DNA from: Pyropia haitanensis
Lineage: Eukaryota > Rhodophyta > Bangiophyceae > Bangiales > Bangiaceae
NCBI GenBank assembly: GCA_008729055.1
Contig: SDUX01000004.1
Coordinates: forward strand, 6,526,559-6,590,558
Length of the DNA: 64,000 bases
Reading direction: 5' to 3'
Of this stretch, positions 23,698 through 35,106 are shown one piece after another (positions within the stretch are counted from its first letter, which is position 1; each line of letters opens with the position of its first letter). Made by a program: the position numbers and the translations under genes. Below the pieces are notes generated by a model that did no database searches, had not been told where the DNA came from, and saw only the letters and a list, made by a program, of their open reading frames with translations.

Positions 23698-23986
23698 CCC
23701 CCCGCGGGCGGCGGCGGCGGCGGCAGCGGCGGCGGCGTCGATGAGTGGCGGCCCAGGCTCCCCGCCCCGTGCGCGTGCACCCACCCCGTGGCGGTGCCCG
23801 CCCAGAGGAGGGGCGTGGCCGGGTCAAACGCGAGCGCCGTGACGGGCGGCGGGGGGGTGGGGGGCGGCGGCGCCGCGGGCGGCCGGCCGACCGCGACGCA
23901 GCGGAGCTCGAGCCAGGAGGGGGGGGCGGGGGGGGGGGCGGGTACCCCCCGGGGGGGTACCACGGCGTCACCACGGGTGGCGGCAT
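17727..23986 (-). CDS. PAN2: PAN2, catalytic subunit of the PAN2-PAN3 poly(A) nuclease
   Basis: Conserved PAN2 blocks occur in order on the minus strand. N-terminal WD40 region, about 23.9-22.5 kb: VTALAFDPATPLLWAG, then LPFADGAAYLAFGPDGTLWG. Then FPPLLTDEVGAWPG and VGHMRAPPGWRRN, the linker. The inactive ubiquitin-hydrolase-like domain, about 21.5-18.9 kb: WVGLENALPHSYVNAAVRVL, CLSCELGFLFDML, NFMQAFIHTPAAAALGL, LPNVLLVGCGAA, WWVFNDFCIARC. Then the DEDD exonuclease, about 18.4-17.8 kb: ALDCEFV, GHGLAKDFR, THDSVEDA, so the catalytic acidic residues are present. Known role: removal of poly(A) tails from mRNA in the cytoplasm with PAN3. Start at 23986 (PPPVVTPWYPPGG) is my choice. Long Gly/Ala/Pro/Ser insertions make it larger than usual. 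The frame switches at G/C runs near 23.93, 22.91, 22.55, 21.9-22.0 and 21.33 kb and again in the Gly-rich middle. Identity is firm; exact exon/frame structure is not. Confidence 0.9.
18547..18580. repeat. (CCG)n tract inside PAN2
   Basis: Pure GCC/CCG repeat just upstream (in coding sense) of the exonuclease domain. It encodes Ala or Gly depending on frame and sits beside a G7-G8 run where the frame changes. Confidence 0.85.
21773..21860. repeat. (CCG)n tract inside PAN2
   Basis: Long CCG/GCC repeat with CCA interruptions. It lies between the WD40/linker part and the hydrolase-like domain and would encode poly-Gly in the coding frame. Confidence 0.85.
23165..23247. repeat. (CCG)n tract inside PAN2 WD40 region
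   Basis: CCG/CCA repeat preceded by a C12 run at about 23157-23170. It encodes a poly-Gly insertion in the coding frame, between two WD40-like blocks. Confidence 0.85.
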
Positions 23987-24593
23987 GGGGAGTAAAGGGC
24001 AGGCGGGGGGGGCGGGCGGCGGCGGTGGCGGGGAGCCCACCGGCGCCCGCCAAAAAAAAAAAAAAGAGCCCAGACCAGGTGGAGGACGCAGCGCAATGAA
24101 ACACAGGGAGAGGTGGTCGAGGCGGGGGAACGGACGGAACACGCGATGCCGTCCGATTACGCGGCCGCGCGGGCGGCCGCGCCGCGTGGGGGGGGGGGGG
24201 CGCGGGGGGGGGGGGGGGGGACAGGCAGCGCCGGCCCTGCGCTGGCGAGACAGCCACCGCGCCGCGCGCGGCGATGCCACGTCACCGCCGCGGCGCGGCG
24301 GCGGACGCGCAGAGCGGGACGGACCGCCGCGGTCGGCGGGGTGGCTCGGGGCACGAGGGGGGCGGCGGCCCGTTGCGGACCAGCGGCCGCGCGCGCCGCG
24401 GCCAACAACTACAAGAATTTTCAATGTGGTAACAATTACTAATTGGTCTCCTCTGGAAGTGTGGACAAACAATTCGAGCCTTGATCAATTTGGAGGAATG
24501 AGCCTGCCGTAAAATTCGGGAGCTCTTTCCAGGGCGCTACTCAGGGCACGTCCACCAATGTCGGCTATCAGTCTTAAATGAGTCGTTTTAAGA

Positions 24594-25062
24594 AGCCACG
24601 TGTACATACGTGGCTGCGTCTGGGTGGTCGGGCTATCGGCGAGCTATCAGGCGAAGCACGTGAAGTGGACTTACGGTGGAGACGGGGGCTACCAACAGGC
24701 TACCTTCCAAACCACGGGTCCGTTCGTCGTCTTCGTTCCAGGCCGTTGGTGTTGACAACTCTCCACTATCACACTGTCGAAATGATGCCCACACGTGGCA
24801 CGCTCTCAGCCAATCATCGCCCTGGCAATTGGTAAGGTCTGTTGGCTCCAGGGCTATCGCTCGGCCAAAACACCCTGTTTTGGCCCGGCGATAGCTCTGG
24901 AGCTAACAGACGTCAGGGTACGGAGAGGAAGTTATGTCGTCACTTATATCAAGTCTATTCGCTGAGGGGGGTTCGTTTTAGGCCGGGATAGCTCGTTGAC
25001 ATTGATGAACGACCGCATCAGTGCCACGTTTGGCCCGACGCGCCACGTTTTTCCTACGTGGC
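24594..25062. repeat. Foldback element with terminal and central hairpins
   Basis: A lower-GC island. At the left end is a perfect palindrome AGCCACGT-N6-ACGTGGCT (24594-24615); at the right end GCCACGT-N7-ACGTGGC (25042-25062). Near the centre is a long hairpin, 24839-24909, whose 34-base arms (starting CTGTTGGCTCCAGGGCTATC and ending GATAGCTCTGGAGCTAACAG) differ at only a few positions. No coding capacity. It could be a MITE/foldback transposon or a hairpin RNA locus. Target-site duplications are not evident. Confidence 0.75.
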
Positions 25063-27900
25063 ACGAATATCGGCGAATATCGACATTGGTGGACGTGCCC
25101 TCATCGCGGCCGCGACGGGCCCGCCTGACGACATCGTCGAGCCCGGCCACCCTGCGCCGCCCGATCGCTTGTCCCATTCGTCCGCGGCCTCTGCGCGGGA
25201 GGGGCGGTGTGGCGCCCAGCAGGGACACCCGTTACTCTGCGCGGCCGCGCCCGGACAGACGCTCGGGTCCGCCGCCGCGGCGGCCGCCGCCGCTGCCGGC
25301 GCGCTACGGACCGCAGGGGCAGGTCCAATGGGTGGAGCGCGCCGCTCCACGTTCTGGAGCTCCCGCCGCCCTGACCGCATCACCACGCGAAATTGCCCGA
25401 CGCCATCAACCGCCACCTGCACGCCGCGACTGTTCCCGCTGACCGTAGGCTGGGGAGGAGGGACGGAAGGGATGGGAGGGGAGGAGGGCCTGACCGTCCC
25501 GGCAACCCCACCGGAGAGCGATGTGTGGCGGCCAACCCCTGCACCGTACCCCTCTTTCGTGGTTGTGCGCCGGAGTGGTGGTCTGCTCTTGCACAAAAGG
25601 GCGCGCACTCTTCGCTGGGACGCGCCTCGTCTGGACAACAGGCCCGTACATACGCGTCCGACCCCACCCTGGCGAAAGGGGAGCGGCCTCGGCAGACACG
25701 GCCGCCGCCAGACGGCGGATAGTCGGCAGTTGCAGCTGGATGATACCCCGGCTCGTCCCTTCCCGTTTGTGGACGTGTGCCCTGTTGAGGGCCACCCGTC
25801 GACAGTCCATCGCGCGACTTGTCGTGATGGCTGCCCGCCCGTTATCATGATTCCGCCCCGTGCGGCGTCTCACCCGAGTCCTTCGGTCGTTCCCCTACCA
25901 CCATTGTGGCCAAGGGCACCTTCCCAATGAAGGGGGGCCCGATGACTGCGATGGTGTGTGCGGATCGGACAGCACCCCCGCTGTCACATTGCCTACGACT
26001 CGCTCTCCCAAGCACCCCAGCGGTGTACGGAGCTTTCTCCGCCGCCACTCGATTGGACGCGCCCCTTCCAGCCGCCTTCCGCCCCCCTCTGGGTGCTGGC
26101 CAGGCGGCGGCGGCGGCGTCCAGGAGGCTGCGGCGGCAACAGCGGCGGCACTCGATTGCCCTGCCACGGTGTTGCGGCCCCATTTGGTATGTGAGGAAAC
26201 GGCACGACACGGAGCGAATGCGGCGTGGGAGGCGCCGCTCGAGTAGAGAGGGGAGCGGGGGGGGCGGGAGGTGAAAGCGCTAGGGTGGGCGGATCCCACG
26301 CGCCTTCGGGTGTCTTCAAGGCGGGAGCGTGACTGAGAATGCAGACCAGGTTTGGGGGTGGGCGCTACACCAGCCCGGGGCAGGCACCATGCCGCGCGCC
26401 TCTGACGTCGGAACAATTAGGGGAGGCTGGCGTGGGAGATTCAACTCAAGGCGCTGCACCAGGCGAGCAGGTAGCCTTGGATCTGCCCGCCAATCATCCC
26501 GGCTACTCGAGGGCGCTGGGGCTACCACCGACACCCCCCGACCCCCCCCTGAGACGACCGCGATTCCGTGGAAGTTCCCTCCCTCAGGCGATGATCAGGG
26601 GGGGGGGGGGGGGGGGGCTGACCGGGGCCTGTCCGTGAAGTCTGACCCACCCCCAGTGACGTGGCCGGCGGTCGGAGGGGTCCACGTAGACTTGACGTTG
26701 ACTTCTGCCGCGTGGCCTGCCTGGCCGCCACCCACAGCCCGGCCCGAGCGGCTTGCGCGCGACGGCGGCCCAGTCCGAGCTCGGAAAGTAACATGACCGC
26801 ACCCGACCCTGCTCGAGGGTGTAGAGATAGTTCCCTCGGGCGAGGGCTTGGCCGCGGCGGCCGCCACAACTTGGACACCTCCCCGCCGTCAATCCCCGCC
26901 CCTTGCCCGACGCGCGCGCCTCCCGCCCCCCGCCCGCTGGCGGCTGGGGAGGAGTGCGGGGGTGTGGTGGGGCTGAGGGGGGCCCCACTGTGGCGGCGCG
27001 GCTGCCGAGATGCGAGGCGCGCCCTGGCTCGAGCCGATGGGCGCCAGCGGGGGTAGGCTGGCGGCAACGCCGTCCTCCCCACTTGCACCCGCGTGGTGAT
27101 GGGCCTGCGCGGGTGCGCCGTGGCGGCTCGCTGTCGGCATTCCCGGCCCCGGGTAGGTGGGGGTGGAGCTCAAGCAAAGCGTTTTTTGTGTCCATCGTGT
27201 ATTGCCCCTTTTTTATGCGTGCGTGGGCTGATTTTGCAGGGTGGCCGCATGCGCCTCCCGCCGTGGACACCGACCCTCTGAGAGGACCCACCGCGTCCAC
27301 ACACACACCCCTCCCACGGCGCCCCCCACATTGACTTTGACATCGTCATAACGGGGGGACACGGTCGCGCGGGTGTGTCGCGCGGGAATCGGCGACAGCG
27401 CCGACGAGGTGTGGTCCCCCCCCCCCCCCCCCCAGAGCCCCCCAGCGTGGCGACGTGCGCCCCCGTGTGGCTGACCGTGTCCCGTGCCGCCTGCGCCTTG
27501 CCCTTCGTCCTCTGCCTGGCGGCGTTGGGAGGGGGGGCGGCGCCGGCGGCGGAGCCAGCCGTCCCCCGCCGAGCGTGCGCCGCCACCCGGTGTTGACCAC
27601 CGCACTCCGGCGTGGCGGGCTGACCCCCCCACAGGTGCCAGCCGGGGGGCGCACTGACCCCTATGTTGCCGTTGCGCCTACCGCGGCTGTCCGTACCCCT
27701 CTGAAGCTGACCCCCCCCCCCCCTCGCCCCCCCGGCGGCGCATTCTACCCCTTTCTGCCCACGTGGGCCGCTGCGCACGCCCGCCCGAGCGTGGCACGCG
27801 CTTTCACGGGGCGCGGCCCTAGCCTCACCGCGCGGCACGGCGGCGCGGAAGCTGGCTCGTGACGGCGCGGGGGTCTGGCGCGCGCCGCCGCGGGGGTGTC
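25063..27900. other. Intergenic region of moderate GC, no supported gene
   Basis: Contains open frames up to 290 codons (plus 25058-25930; minus 25054-25848) with mixed composition but no recognised domain. A pyrimidine/T-rich stretch ending GATTTTGCAG at about 27240 looks like a 3' splice site, but no convincing exon follows. A C16 run lies near 27417-27432. It resembles the 5-7 kb region in composition; both precede a zinc-finger gene. Confidence 0.4.
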
Positions 27901-27907
27901 TATAAAA
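27901..27907 (+). promoter_or_regulatory. Candidate TATA box of second zinc-finger gene
   Basis: TATAAAA stands in otherwise GC-rich DNA, 374 bp upstream of the ATG at 28275. A pyrimidine tract ending CCCCAG near 28190 could be the acceptor of a 5'-UTR intron between them. Confidence 0.35.
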
Positions 27908-28274
27908 CGGCGCCGGCCCGACGTACCGCCGTCCAGCCCGACCGCTGCACAACGACCGCGCCCGCTGGCCGCTGCACTGCGCACAGGCGGTGGTCGTGTC
28001 GTGTCGTTGACGTTGGCAAGTGGTGCCTGCGCGCACCATAGGTGCTCCCCCCCCCCCCCCCCCCTCGCCCCCCCTTCTTGCGCTTTTGCCAAAGCCGAAG
28101 CCGCGGCGGCGGCGGCGGCTGCGGCGGCAGCGGAGGTGGCTTGACTTTTCCTGCTCCTTCCTCTCTCGCCCCCCCCCCCCCTTCCCCCCAGCGGCGGACA
28201 TCGACCCCTCCCTGTCCTTCCGGCTCGTGACGACGGAGACGCGGAGCTCGGCGCTGGCGGCGGGTGTGGCCGCC

Positions 28275-28830
28275 ATGGACGGCATGCGAGGCGCCTGGGG
28301 CTGCCCCGAGTGTGGCGCCCGCTATGATGACCCGACGACACGGTGCGGTGGGTGGGGCGGCTGGCGGGTGGGGGGGGGGGGGGAGGGGGGGCGGACCTTG
28401 TCGGCCGCGCGGGGTGGACACGGTTGTACGGACGGGTTTTGCGTGCACGCTGCCCACGGTGAGGGCGTCGTCGGCCGGCGGACGTTGCTTGGGCGCGCCG
28501 TCTGACGCCCGGTTCTTCGTGTCTGTGCTTTCGTCCGTGACCCTGCCCCCCCGCGATTTGGTGGCGCGGTCCTCCCTCCGCCTCGTTCCCCCCCCTCCCC
28601 CGCTCCTTAACAGAGACAACCACGTGCGGTCCGCCCACCGGGCCACCTACCCCCACTGGTGCTCTTTCTGCCTCTGCTCGTACAAGCACCGGGACCAGCT
28701 AGAGCGTCACGAGCGTTGGCACCGCCTCAAGCGTCAGCCCGACGACCCGCCTGCAAAGGACGGCAAGGGGGGGGGCGCGGGCGGCAAGGCGGGCGGCTCC
28801 ACAGGTGGGGCGGGCGTCGGGGGCACCTAG
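28275..28830 (+). CDS. Small two-finger C2H2 zinc-finger protein, paralog of 8.1-kb gene (2 exons)
   Basis: Exons 28275-28342 and 28614-28830 join in phase 2 (donor GTGCGG, acceptor TAACAG) to give about 94 residues. Finger 1 is CPEC-x12-HVRSAH, rebuilt by the splice; finger 2 is CSFC-x12-H-x3-H with LERHERWHRLKR. The tail is Lys/Gly-rich (GGGAGGKAGG), unlike the acidic tail of its paralog. The start at 28275 has a GCCGCCATGG context and matches the paralog. However, the frame is open upstream to about 28192 (ADIDPSLSFRLVTTETRS), directly after a CCCCAG acceptor-like site, so a longer N-terminus is possible. Function beyond nucleic-acid binding is unknown. The intron has G runs about 28 nt after the donor. 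Confidence 0.85.
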
Positions 28831-29702
28831 ATGGCCAGGGCGGCGAGCCGTGCCTCGTGCCCTCTGTCTTCCCACCCCCCAACGTGGGGCTTGCCTGGGG
28901 GGGTGGAAAGGGGCGGTCGGGCCGCCGTTTTGCTGTAGTCGTTGTTTGGTTTGGTCGTGTAGGGAAGGGGAAGAGCCGTCGGCTTGGCCCGCCTTTTTTT
29001 TTTTTTTTTCTTGGCGCGGCCGTTCCGTGCCGCGACGCCGCCGCCACAGCCGCCCGCCCCGCGGCCGTGGACGGGGCCGCGTCGCGGCAGCGGCGGCGCG
29101 CGGTGGCCACCGCGTCGAGGCGCGGCCCCCCCTCGCGTGGCCAGGGGGCACGGTCACCAACCCCCCCGCGCCGCGCACGGGCGGTGGGAAAAGTGGCGCC
29201 CGCCCCCTCCGCGGGCGACGCACCCGCCGCGCACCGCCAGCGGCGCATTGCGCCTGCCCCGGGGTGGGGGGCCAGGGGTGGCGGGGGTGGCCAGGCGTCC
29301 CGCGTCGGCCCCGCTCTCCCCCCTCCCCCCGTCCCCCTCGCCACCCGGTCGTGAGACCGCCTCCCGCCCGGCGGTGCGTGCGCTCCCGCCACGTCACCAC
29401 GGCCAAGCGGAGAGAGTCGTGGCAGAGGGGGGCGACACCTGTTGGGGATGCCGCCGTGAACAGTAACTCTGGTGACAACTCGTTTGGGTCTGTTCTGAAA
29501 ATACATTCACCACCCACGACCGGTTCTCCCTTTCGACCCGTGCACGTTCTTGCCACTTGGCCGTGGGCGTCTCTCGCCTCCTCCTGTGTCGCCGCCTCGT
29601 GCGCAACACACACCTTCCGCACAACTTGTCCCGCCTTCTTCCGCTACGTCTGCTTGTTGCGTTTTCACCTGCAGCGCGCCCCGGTCGGGACCGTCTGCCG
29701 CC
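28831..29702. other. Spacer between zinc-finger gene and complex I subunit gene
   Basis: Contains a T16-T17 tract at about 28994-29010, G/C-rich repeats, and at 29450-29700 a more balanced pyrimidine-rich stretch just before the next start codon that may hold its promoter and 5' UTR. No gene supported. Confidence 0.5.
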
Positions 29703-30621
29703 ATGGCCGCTGGCGGGGCCACCCCCTACCCGACGCCGCCCTACCCGCAGCTCCGCGCGTACCCGACCGTCCGCGAGACGCTCGCGGGCTTCCGCGCGGG
29801 CGACTGGGCGGCGGTGGCGGGCGTGTCGGCCGTGTCTGCGCCGTTTGGATACTACATTGGTGCGTTGTACTGGCCGCCGTGTTTTTGGGGGGGTGGGGGG
29901 GGCGGGGTGGGGGTGGGGGTGGGGGGGGCGGATGGTGGGTGTGATCGTACGGCGACGGACCACCGGTCCGCGTGGGCACAGCTCAGGGGAGCAGGGGGGG
30001 GGGTGGAGCGGCGGCGGCTTGTGGGGATCGCCCTGCGTGGGACGAGACGGCGTGACTGCCGTCGCCGCCGCCACTGGTGATGGTGGCCATCGCGCAGCAC
30101 CGGGGGGAGTGGCCCGCCCTCGTTTTTTTTGCGCACGCTGGGTCGCGGGGGGGGGAGGGGGTGCGTGCGGACCTCGGTTGAGCCCGTGAGCGGGTGCGGT
30201 TTGGGGCACATGCGTGGACGCTGACCATGCTCGTCTGTTGTGGGCAGGATGCTTGCGTGCCCGTTCCCCCCCCCCCCTCCTGAACGCCTACCTCCCTCCG
30301 CTCTGTCTCTGCCCTCTTGTCCTTTGTCGCTCTTGCTGTGTCGTCCTCCGACCCGTCTCCCTTCCCCCTCCCCCTCCTCTATCCGCAGGCAAGCCCACCA
30401 TCCGCATGCCGTCGGTGTACATGGCCGTCTTCCTCGGCGCGTCGGGCGCGCTCGCGGCGGGCATGCAGGCGAGCTTTTGGCGCCTCACCGGCTACGCGGA
30501 GAACGCGCCCGAGGCGGCGCGCTACGGCGTGCCGGCATCGGCGGCGGCGGCGGCGGCAGCGGCGGCCGCGCCGGCGGCGCCAACCGACGTCGCGGCGGCT
30601 GGCGGCTCTGTGGCGTCGTAA
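29703..30621 (+). CDS. NADH:ubiquinone oxidoreductase 21-kDa-type accessory subunit (2 exons)
   Basis: Exons 29703-29859 and 30389-30621 join in phase 1 (donor GTGCGT, acceptor CCGCAG) to give about 129 residues. The pattern YPQLRAYPTVRETLAGFRAGDWAAV, a hydrophobic segment ending GYYIGKP, a second segment (MAVFLGASGALAAGMQ), and a C-terminal RLTGYAENAPEAARYG matches the fungal NUO-21 / plant 20.9-kDa complex I accessory subunit family. Known location: mitochondrial inner membrane arm of complex I; catalysis is not on this subunit. Length fits the family apart from an added Ala tract at the C-terminus. ATG at 29703 has a GCCGCCATGG context. The intron carries several G7-G8 runs soon after the donor. 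The assignment rests on motif order seen by eye. Confidence 0.8.
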
Positions 30622-31631
30622 GGGAGAGGGGGAAGGGGGGCGGTGGTTGCCCGTGCAGGGGTGTGTGCGACGGGTCGTGTGCGGTGGAGGGTGCCGTGGG
30701 GGATATCATTGGGGGGGGGGGGGCGTGTGTGGGGTGGTTTTGGTGGCGTGGGGCGAGGGAGTGGGGGTCTGGCGGACGGCGTGGTGGCGTTGCTGGGGGA
30801 GAGAGTGGCGGTCTGGTGGGCGGGACGCGGGTTGAACGTTTGGGGTTTTTTTTTGAGCTGTCGGTGGGGTCACCCGACCGTCCCATCGCCCACGACCATC
30901 CATCCGCTCCCGCCGATGTCGCCGCCTCTCCCGCGGGGCTCCCCCGTGCCAGCCGCCGCCGCCGACATCCCTCCCGTGGCCGACCCCGCCCCCCCCCGCG
31001 GGCGTGGTCGTCCCCCCCCTTGTCGTCTTTGCCGTCGCCGTTCGCGCCGCCCCCCTCTGGCCTGTGCCGCCCCTCGCTTCCACGCGTCGTCGACCACCCC
31101 CCCCACCTCTGCGGTCGGCTCCCGCTCTGCCCCTCCCCGCCTGCCGTCCCCACTGCCCATGCCTCTACCGCCAGGGGCGATGGGGTGCTTGCTGCGCCCG
31201 AGCCGGCGGCAGCGACCGTCCCGCTGGCCGCGCGCGCTGCGCCGGGCGGCCCTGCAGCCACCGCCGCCGCCGCCTCTGCGGCGCGCGCCACGACGGCCTG
31301 GCGTCGAGGAGGGGCGGCCGCAGCGACGGCCCGTCTGGGGCGGTGGCACCCGCGACGGCCGCGCAAGGGGGGGCGCCCCGGCGAGGCCAGCTCGGCGCCT
31401 CCGTTGCGCGGGCGGCCACCCTCCCCTCCCCCGCCGCCACGGTGGCACGCGCCCGTGCCGCCCCCCACCTGGCGCCCGTCCGCTGTGACCCCCCCGCCTG
31501 CCCTTTGGGCGTCGGCCGCCGCCACCGCCACCACCACCGCCGCCGCGGCGGAGGTCCCGACCCCGGCAGCGCCCGCGCCGGCCCGACCGCCAGTCGTTGA
31601 AACCACGCGTCCACACGAACGGCAGCGTGCG
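30622..31631. other. Spacer between convergent genes
   Basis: The 3' ends of the complex I subunit gene and the alpha-mannosidase gene face each other across this 1-kb GC-rich stretch. It includes a G11 run (about 30712) and a T10 run (about 30845). Long Pro/Arg/Ala frames are present, with no domain seen. Confidence 0.5.
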
Positions 31632-34600
31632 TCATGACGCCATCCCAGACGCCGCGTCCACCCCCCCAGCTGCCGGCGGCGCAAAGTACAGCAGGAGCGT
31701 GCGCACCTGGAAGGCCGCAAAGGGCACCGCCACCAGCCCGTCGCCATTGCAGCCATCGCGGCTGACGCGCAGCTCCCTTGGCGGCACCCCCCCCTCGGAC
31801 GCCCGCCGCGGCGGCGGTGCCGCGGCGGCGCCCACCCCCCCCCCCCCGCCTCCGACCCGCCGCCGCTGCCGCCGCTGTCCGCCGGTGGCACGTCTTCCAG
31901 GATGTTGGTCGCCACGGCCCGCACCAGCCAGCCCAGCGCCGCCGCCACCCGCAGCCGCACGCCGCCGGTCCCGCCGAGCCCCTCGTACGCGCGGACGACG
32001 AGCGGCCGGCGACCGCCGGCGGCCGCGCCGGCCGCCGCGTCGGCCGCGTCGGCCAGCTTGACCGCCGCCAGCCGCACGGACGGGAGGCCGCCCGCGTCAA
32101 TCGCCACCCCCGCCAGCAGGCTGCCGCCGCGGCCACCCCCACCCGCGGCCGCGGCGGCGGGCGTCAGCGGCACCACGCTCGGCGGCGCGGCGAAGGCGTC
32201 GGCGGCGGCGGGCACGGACGCGTCGGGCCACGCGGCCGCGTGGGGCACCAGCGCCATGCGCACCACGTGCACGCGGCCAACGTCGGCGGCCGGGTCCGGG
32301 CAGCGGGGCGCGCGGAGGAGGCTGAGCCAGAGGGTGCCGTCGCCCGCCGCGGCCGAGTAGCCGTAGCGGCAGTCGGAGAGGAGCGCCACCCCCCCGCCGT
32401 ACGCGCTAACGTCGGCAAACCGCTGGCCACACGCTTCAAACACCGCCGCCGCGGCGGGGGTGTTGGCGTGGGCGGGGCGGGACTGCCACCCAAACTGGGT
32501 GCCCGTCACGTACGAGGTCGCGGTGGGGAAGGCGGTGTCGACCTGGAAGCGGAGCAGCTGCCGGTCCGCCGCCGCCCAGTCCACCGCCACCACCACGTCC
32601 AGCCGCGCCGCGCCGGCATCGAGCGACAGCCACTGCTGCGCAGACGCGGCGGGGGCGGCGCCCGCCGGCAAGGACGGCAGCAGCCGCGGCCACACCACGT
32701 GGACGGTCGCCCGCAGCGGTCCGTCTGCCAGCAGCGATACCCGCGCGGTGCGGTCGTCGGTGGCGCAGCCCTTCTCCCGCCCCGCGACGGACGTGTCCCA
32801 CGCGTCCCAAAACTCGAGCGCGTCGTCCCACACGACCAACCGGTTGCCCGCGCCGCCCGGCGCGAGCACCTCCACGGCCGCCCCGCCGGCGGCGGCGGCC
32901 ACCGACAGCTGCCGCAGCAGGCCCGACGCGTCGACGCGGGCGGCCAGCCGGCCGTTGGCCAGCGCGTACCCGCCGCCGGCCGCGGCGGGTACCGGCTTGG
33001 CCGACACGCCGTGCACGCCGCCCGCAGCGGCGGCGGCGGCGGTGGTCGCGACGAGGGGAAAGAGGCCGACGCCGTGCGGCGGCGCGGCGGCCAGCACCAG
33101 CACGTCCCCCGCCGCGGCGCCTTCCCGCAGGGCGTCGGTGAAGGGCGCGGTGGGGAAGGCCGCCCCCAGGGGCGGGCCCGCTGGTTGGGCCAGCGCGCCC
33201 GCCGCCACCGCGGCCGCCGCAAACGCTTGGCCGAGCCGCAGGACGGGCGGTTCTTGTACGGCGGCCGGGAACAGCACGGCAACGCCCGGCACCGCGCCGG
33301 CGGGGGCGGCGGTCACGCTCGAGGGAAAGCCGCCGCGCACGGCGGTCGCGACCAAGGCGGCCGACGACGCCACGACGGCCGCATAGTCGGCCTCTGCCTC
33401 GCTGTACACGGCCGCGATGGAGCTACCTGGCAGCGTGTCGTGGAAGGCGTGGGTGAGGAGCAGCCGCCAGAGGCGGCCGAGCTCGCCGGCCGGGTAGGCG
33501 TAGCCGCCGGCGCCGCCGCCCGCCGCGGCGGTGGCCGACGCGGCAAGCGCGGTCACCAGGTCGGCGGTGAGGAGGGCGACCTCGGCGACCGCGTTGCCCC
33601 GCTTGGTCGCCGCCTGGCTGGTGAGCGTCCCGCGGTGCAGCTGCAGGTACATCTCCCCGTGGTGCCGCGGCACGCCGCCAATGGCGTCCATGGCCGCGGC
33701 GGCCGTGGCGGCGTCGTCGAAAAAGTCGTCGGGCGACGCGTGCCGCACGCGGGGCATGCCGTCGACGGCGCGGAAGCGGGCGAGCGACTCGAGCATCGCC
33801 GCCGTCGGCCCGCCGCCGCCGTCGCCGTGGCCAAAGAGCAGCATCGAGCGGTTGATCCAGGGAGCGGTCTTGTTGGCCGTCGCGCTCCGCACGACATCCC
33901 CCGCCTCGGCCGTCGACGCGTACGTGTCAGCGGGGGGGCAGTGCGTCAGCAGCCTGGACCCGTCGAGGCCCACCCACGAAAAGGTGGTGTGCGGCATCTT
34001 GGTCCACCGGTTCCACGACAGCTTTTGGGTGAGGAAGTAGCGCATGCCCGCCTGCGTTGCCAGCTGTGGTAGAGACAGGCCAAAAAGGGGTCAGAAAAAA
34101 AAAAAAAAAAGAGCCGACGTCAACAGCAGACTGGCGGGGGCGACGGAGCAACGCCCAAGCTGTCAGCATACCGTGCGCGCTCACGACCAGTCGGGAGGGC
34201 CGCGGCCACAGCAGCGGCGCCACGCCGACGGCAGGCCCAGAGGGACGCCCCACGTGCGGGACCGGCGCGTACCTGTGGCAGCTGCGGCGCAAAGCCAAAC
34301 GTGTCTGGCAGCCACAAGACGCGCGCGCGGACGCCCAGGCGGGACTGAAAGAACGCCTGCCCCACCGTGAACTGCCGCACGAGCGCCTCCCCGGTCGGCA
34401 GGTTGGTGTCCATCTCCACCCACGTGCCGCCGACGACGGACCAGCGGCCGGCGCGGACGGCGGCGGCAACGTCGGCCCACAGCGACGGGTACGCGTCGGC
34501 CACCCACGCGTAGTGGAGCGCCTGGGACGCGGCAAACACGTACGCCGGGTACTCGCGCAGCAGCCGCGCCTGCGACGCCCACGAGCGTGCCACCTTGCGC

Positions 34601-35073
34601 CGCGCCTCGGCCATCCCCCACAGCCACGCGGTGTCAATGTGGCAGTGGCCGACCGCCGCGACGGCCGGGGTGGACGCGCCGGGCGCGGGCGGGGAGGCGG
34701 CCCAAAAGGCGGCCGCCGCCGCCGCCGCGGCCGCCGCGGTGCGCCGCAGGTCCCGCACCGCCACCGCGTTGACCACGTTGTTGGCGGCCGACAGGGCGGC
34801 GCGGCGCTGGGGGGCGCCCGCGGGCAGCGCGTCGGCCATACCGCCGAGGGCGGTCAGGTCGTGCAGCAGCGCCCACGCCGTCTCACACCGGAGCGCGACG
34901 GTGGCCGTTGCCAGCGCAAACGTCTTGGCCGCGTCGGGCGGCTCAATGTCCCCGCCCGCGCCGACGCCAAACAGGCCGTTGCACGCCACTTCCACGTACA
35001 GCCGCACGGCCAGCGGCACGGGGGGCGGCGCGTCATTGCCCCCCGACGCCGCCGCCGCCGTCGTTGTCGCCGC

Positions 35074-35106
<33 letters not shown>

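Noticed and set aside
25058..25930. 290-codon plus-strand frame
   Set aside because: Competes with a 264-codon minus-strand frame over the same bases. Composition is mixed and no motif is visible in either.
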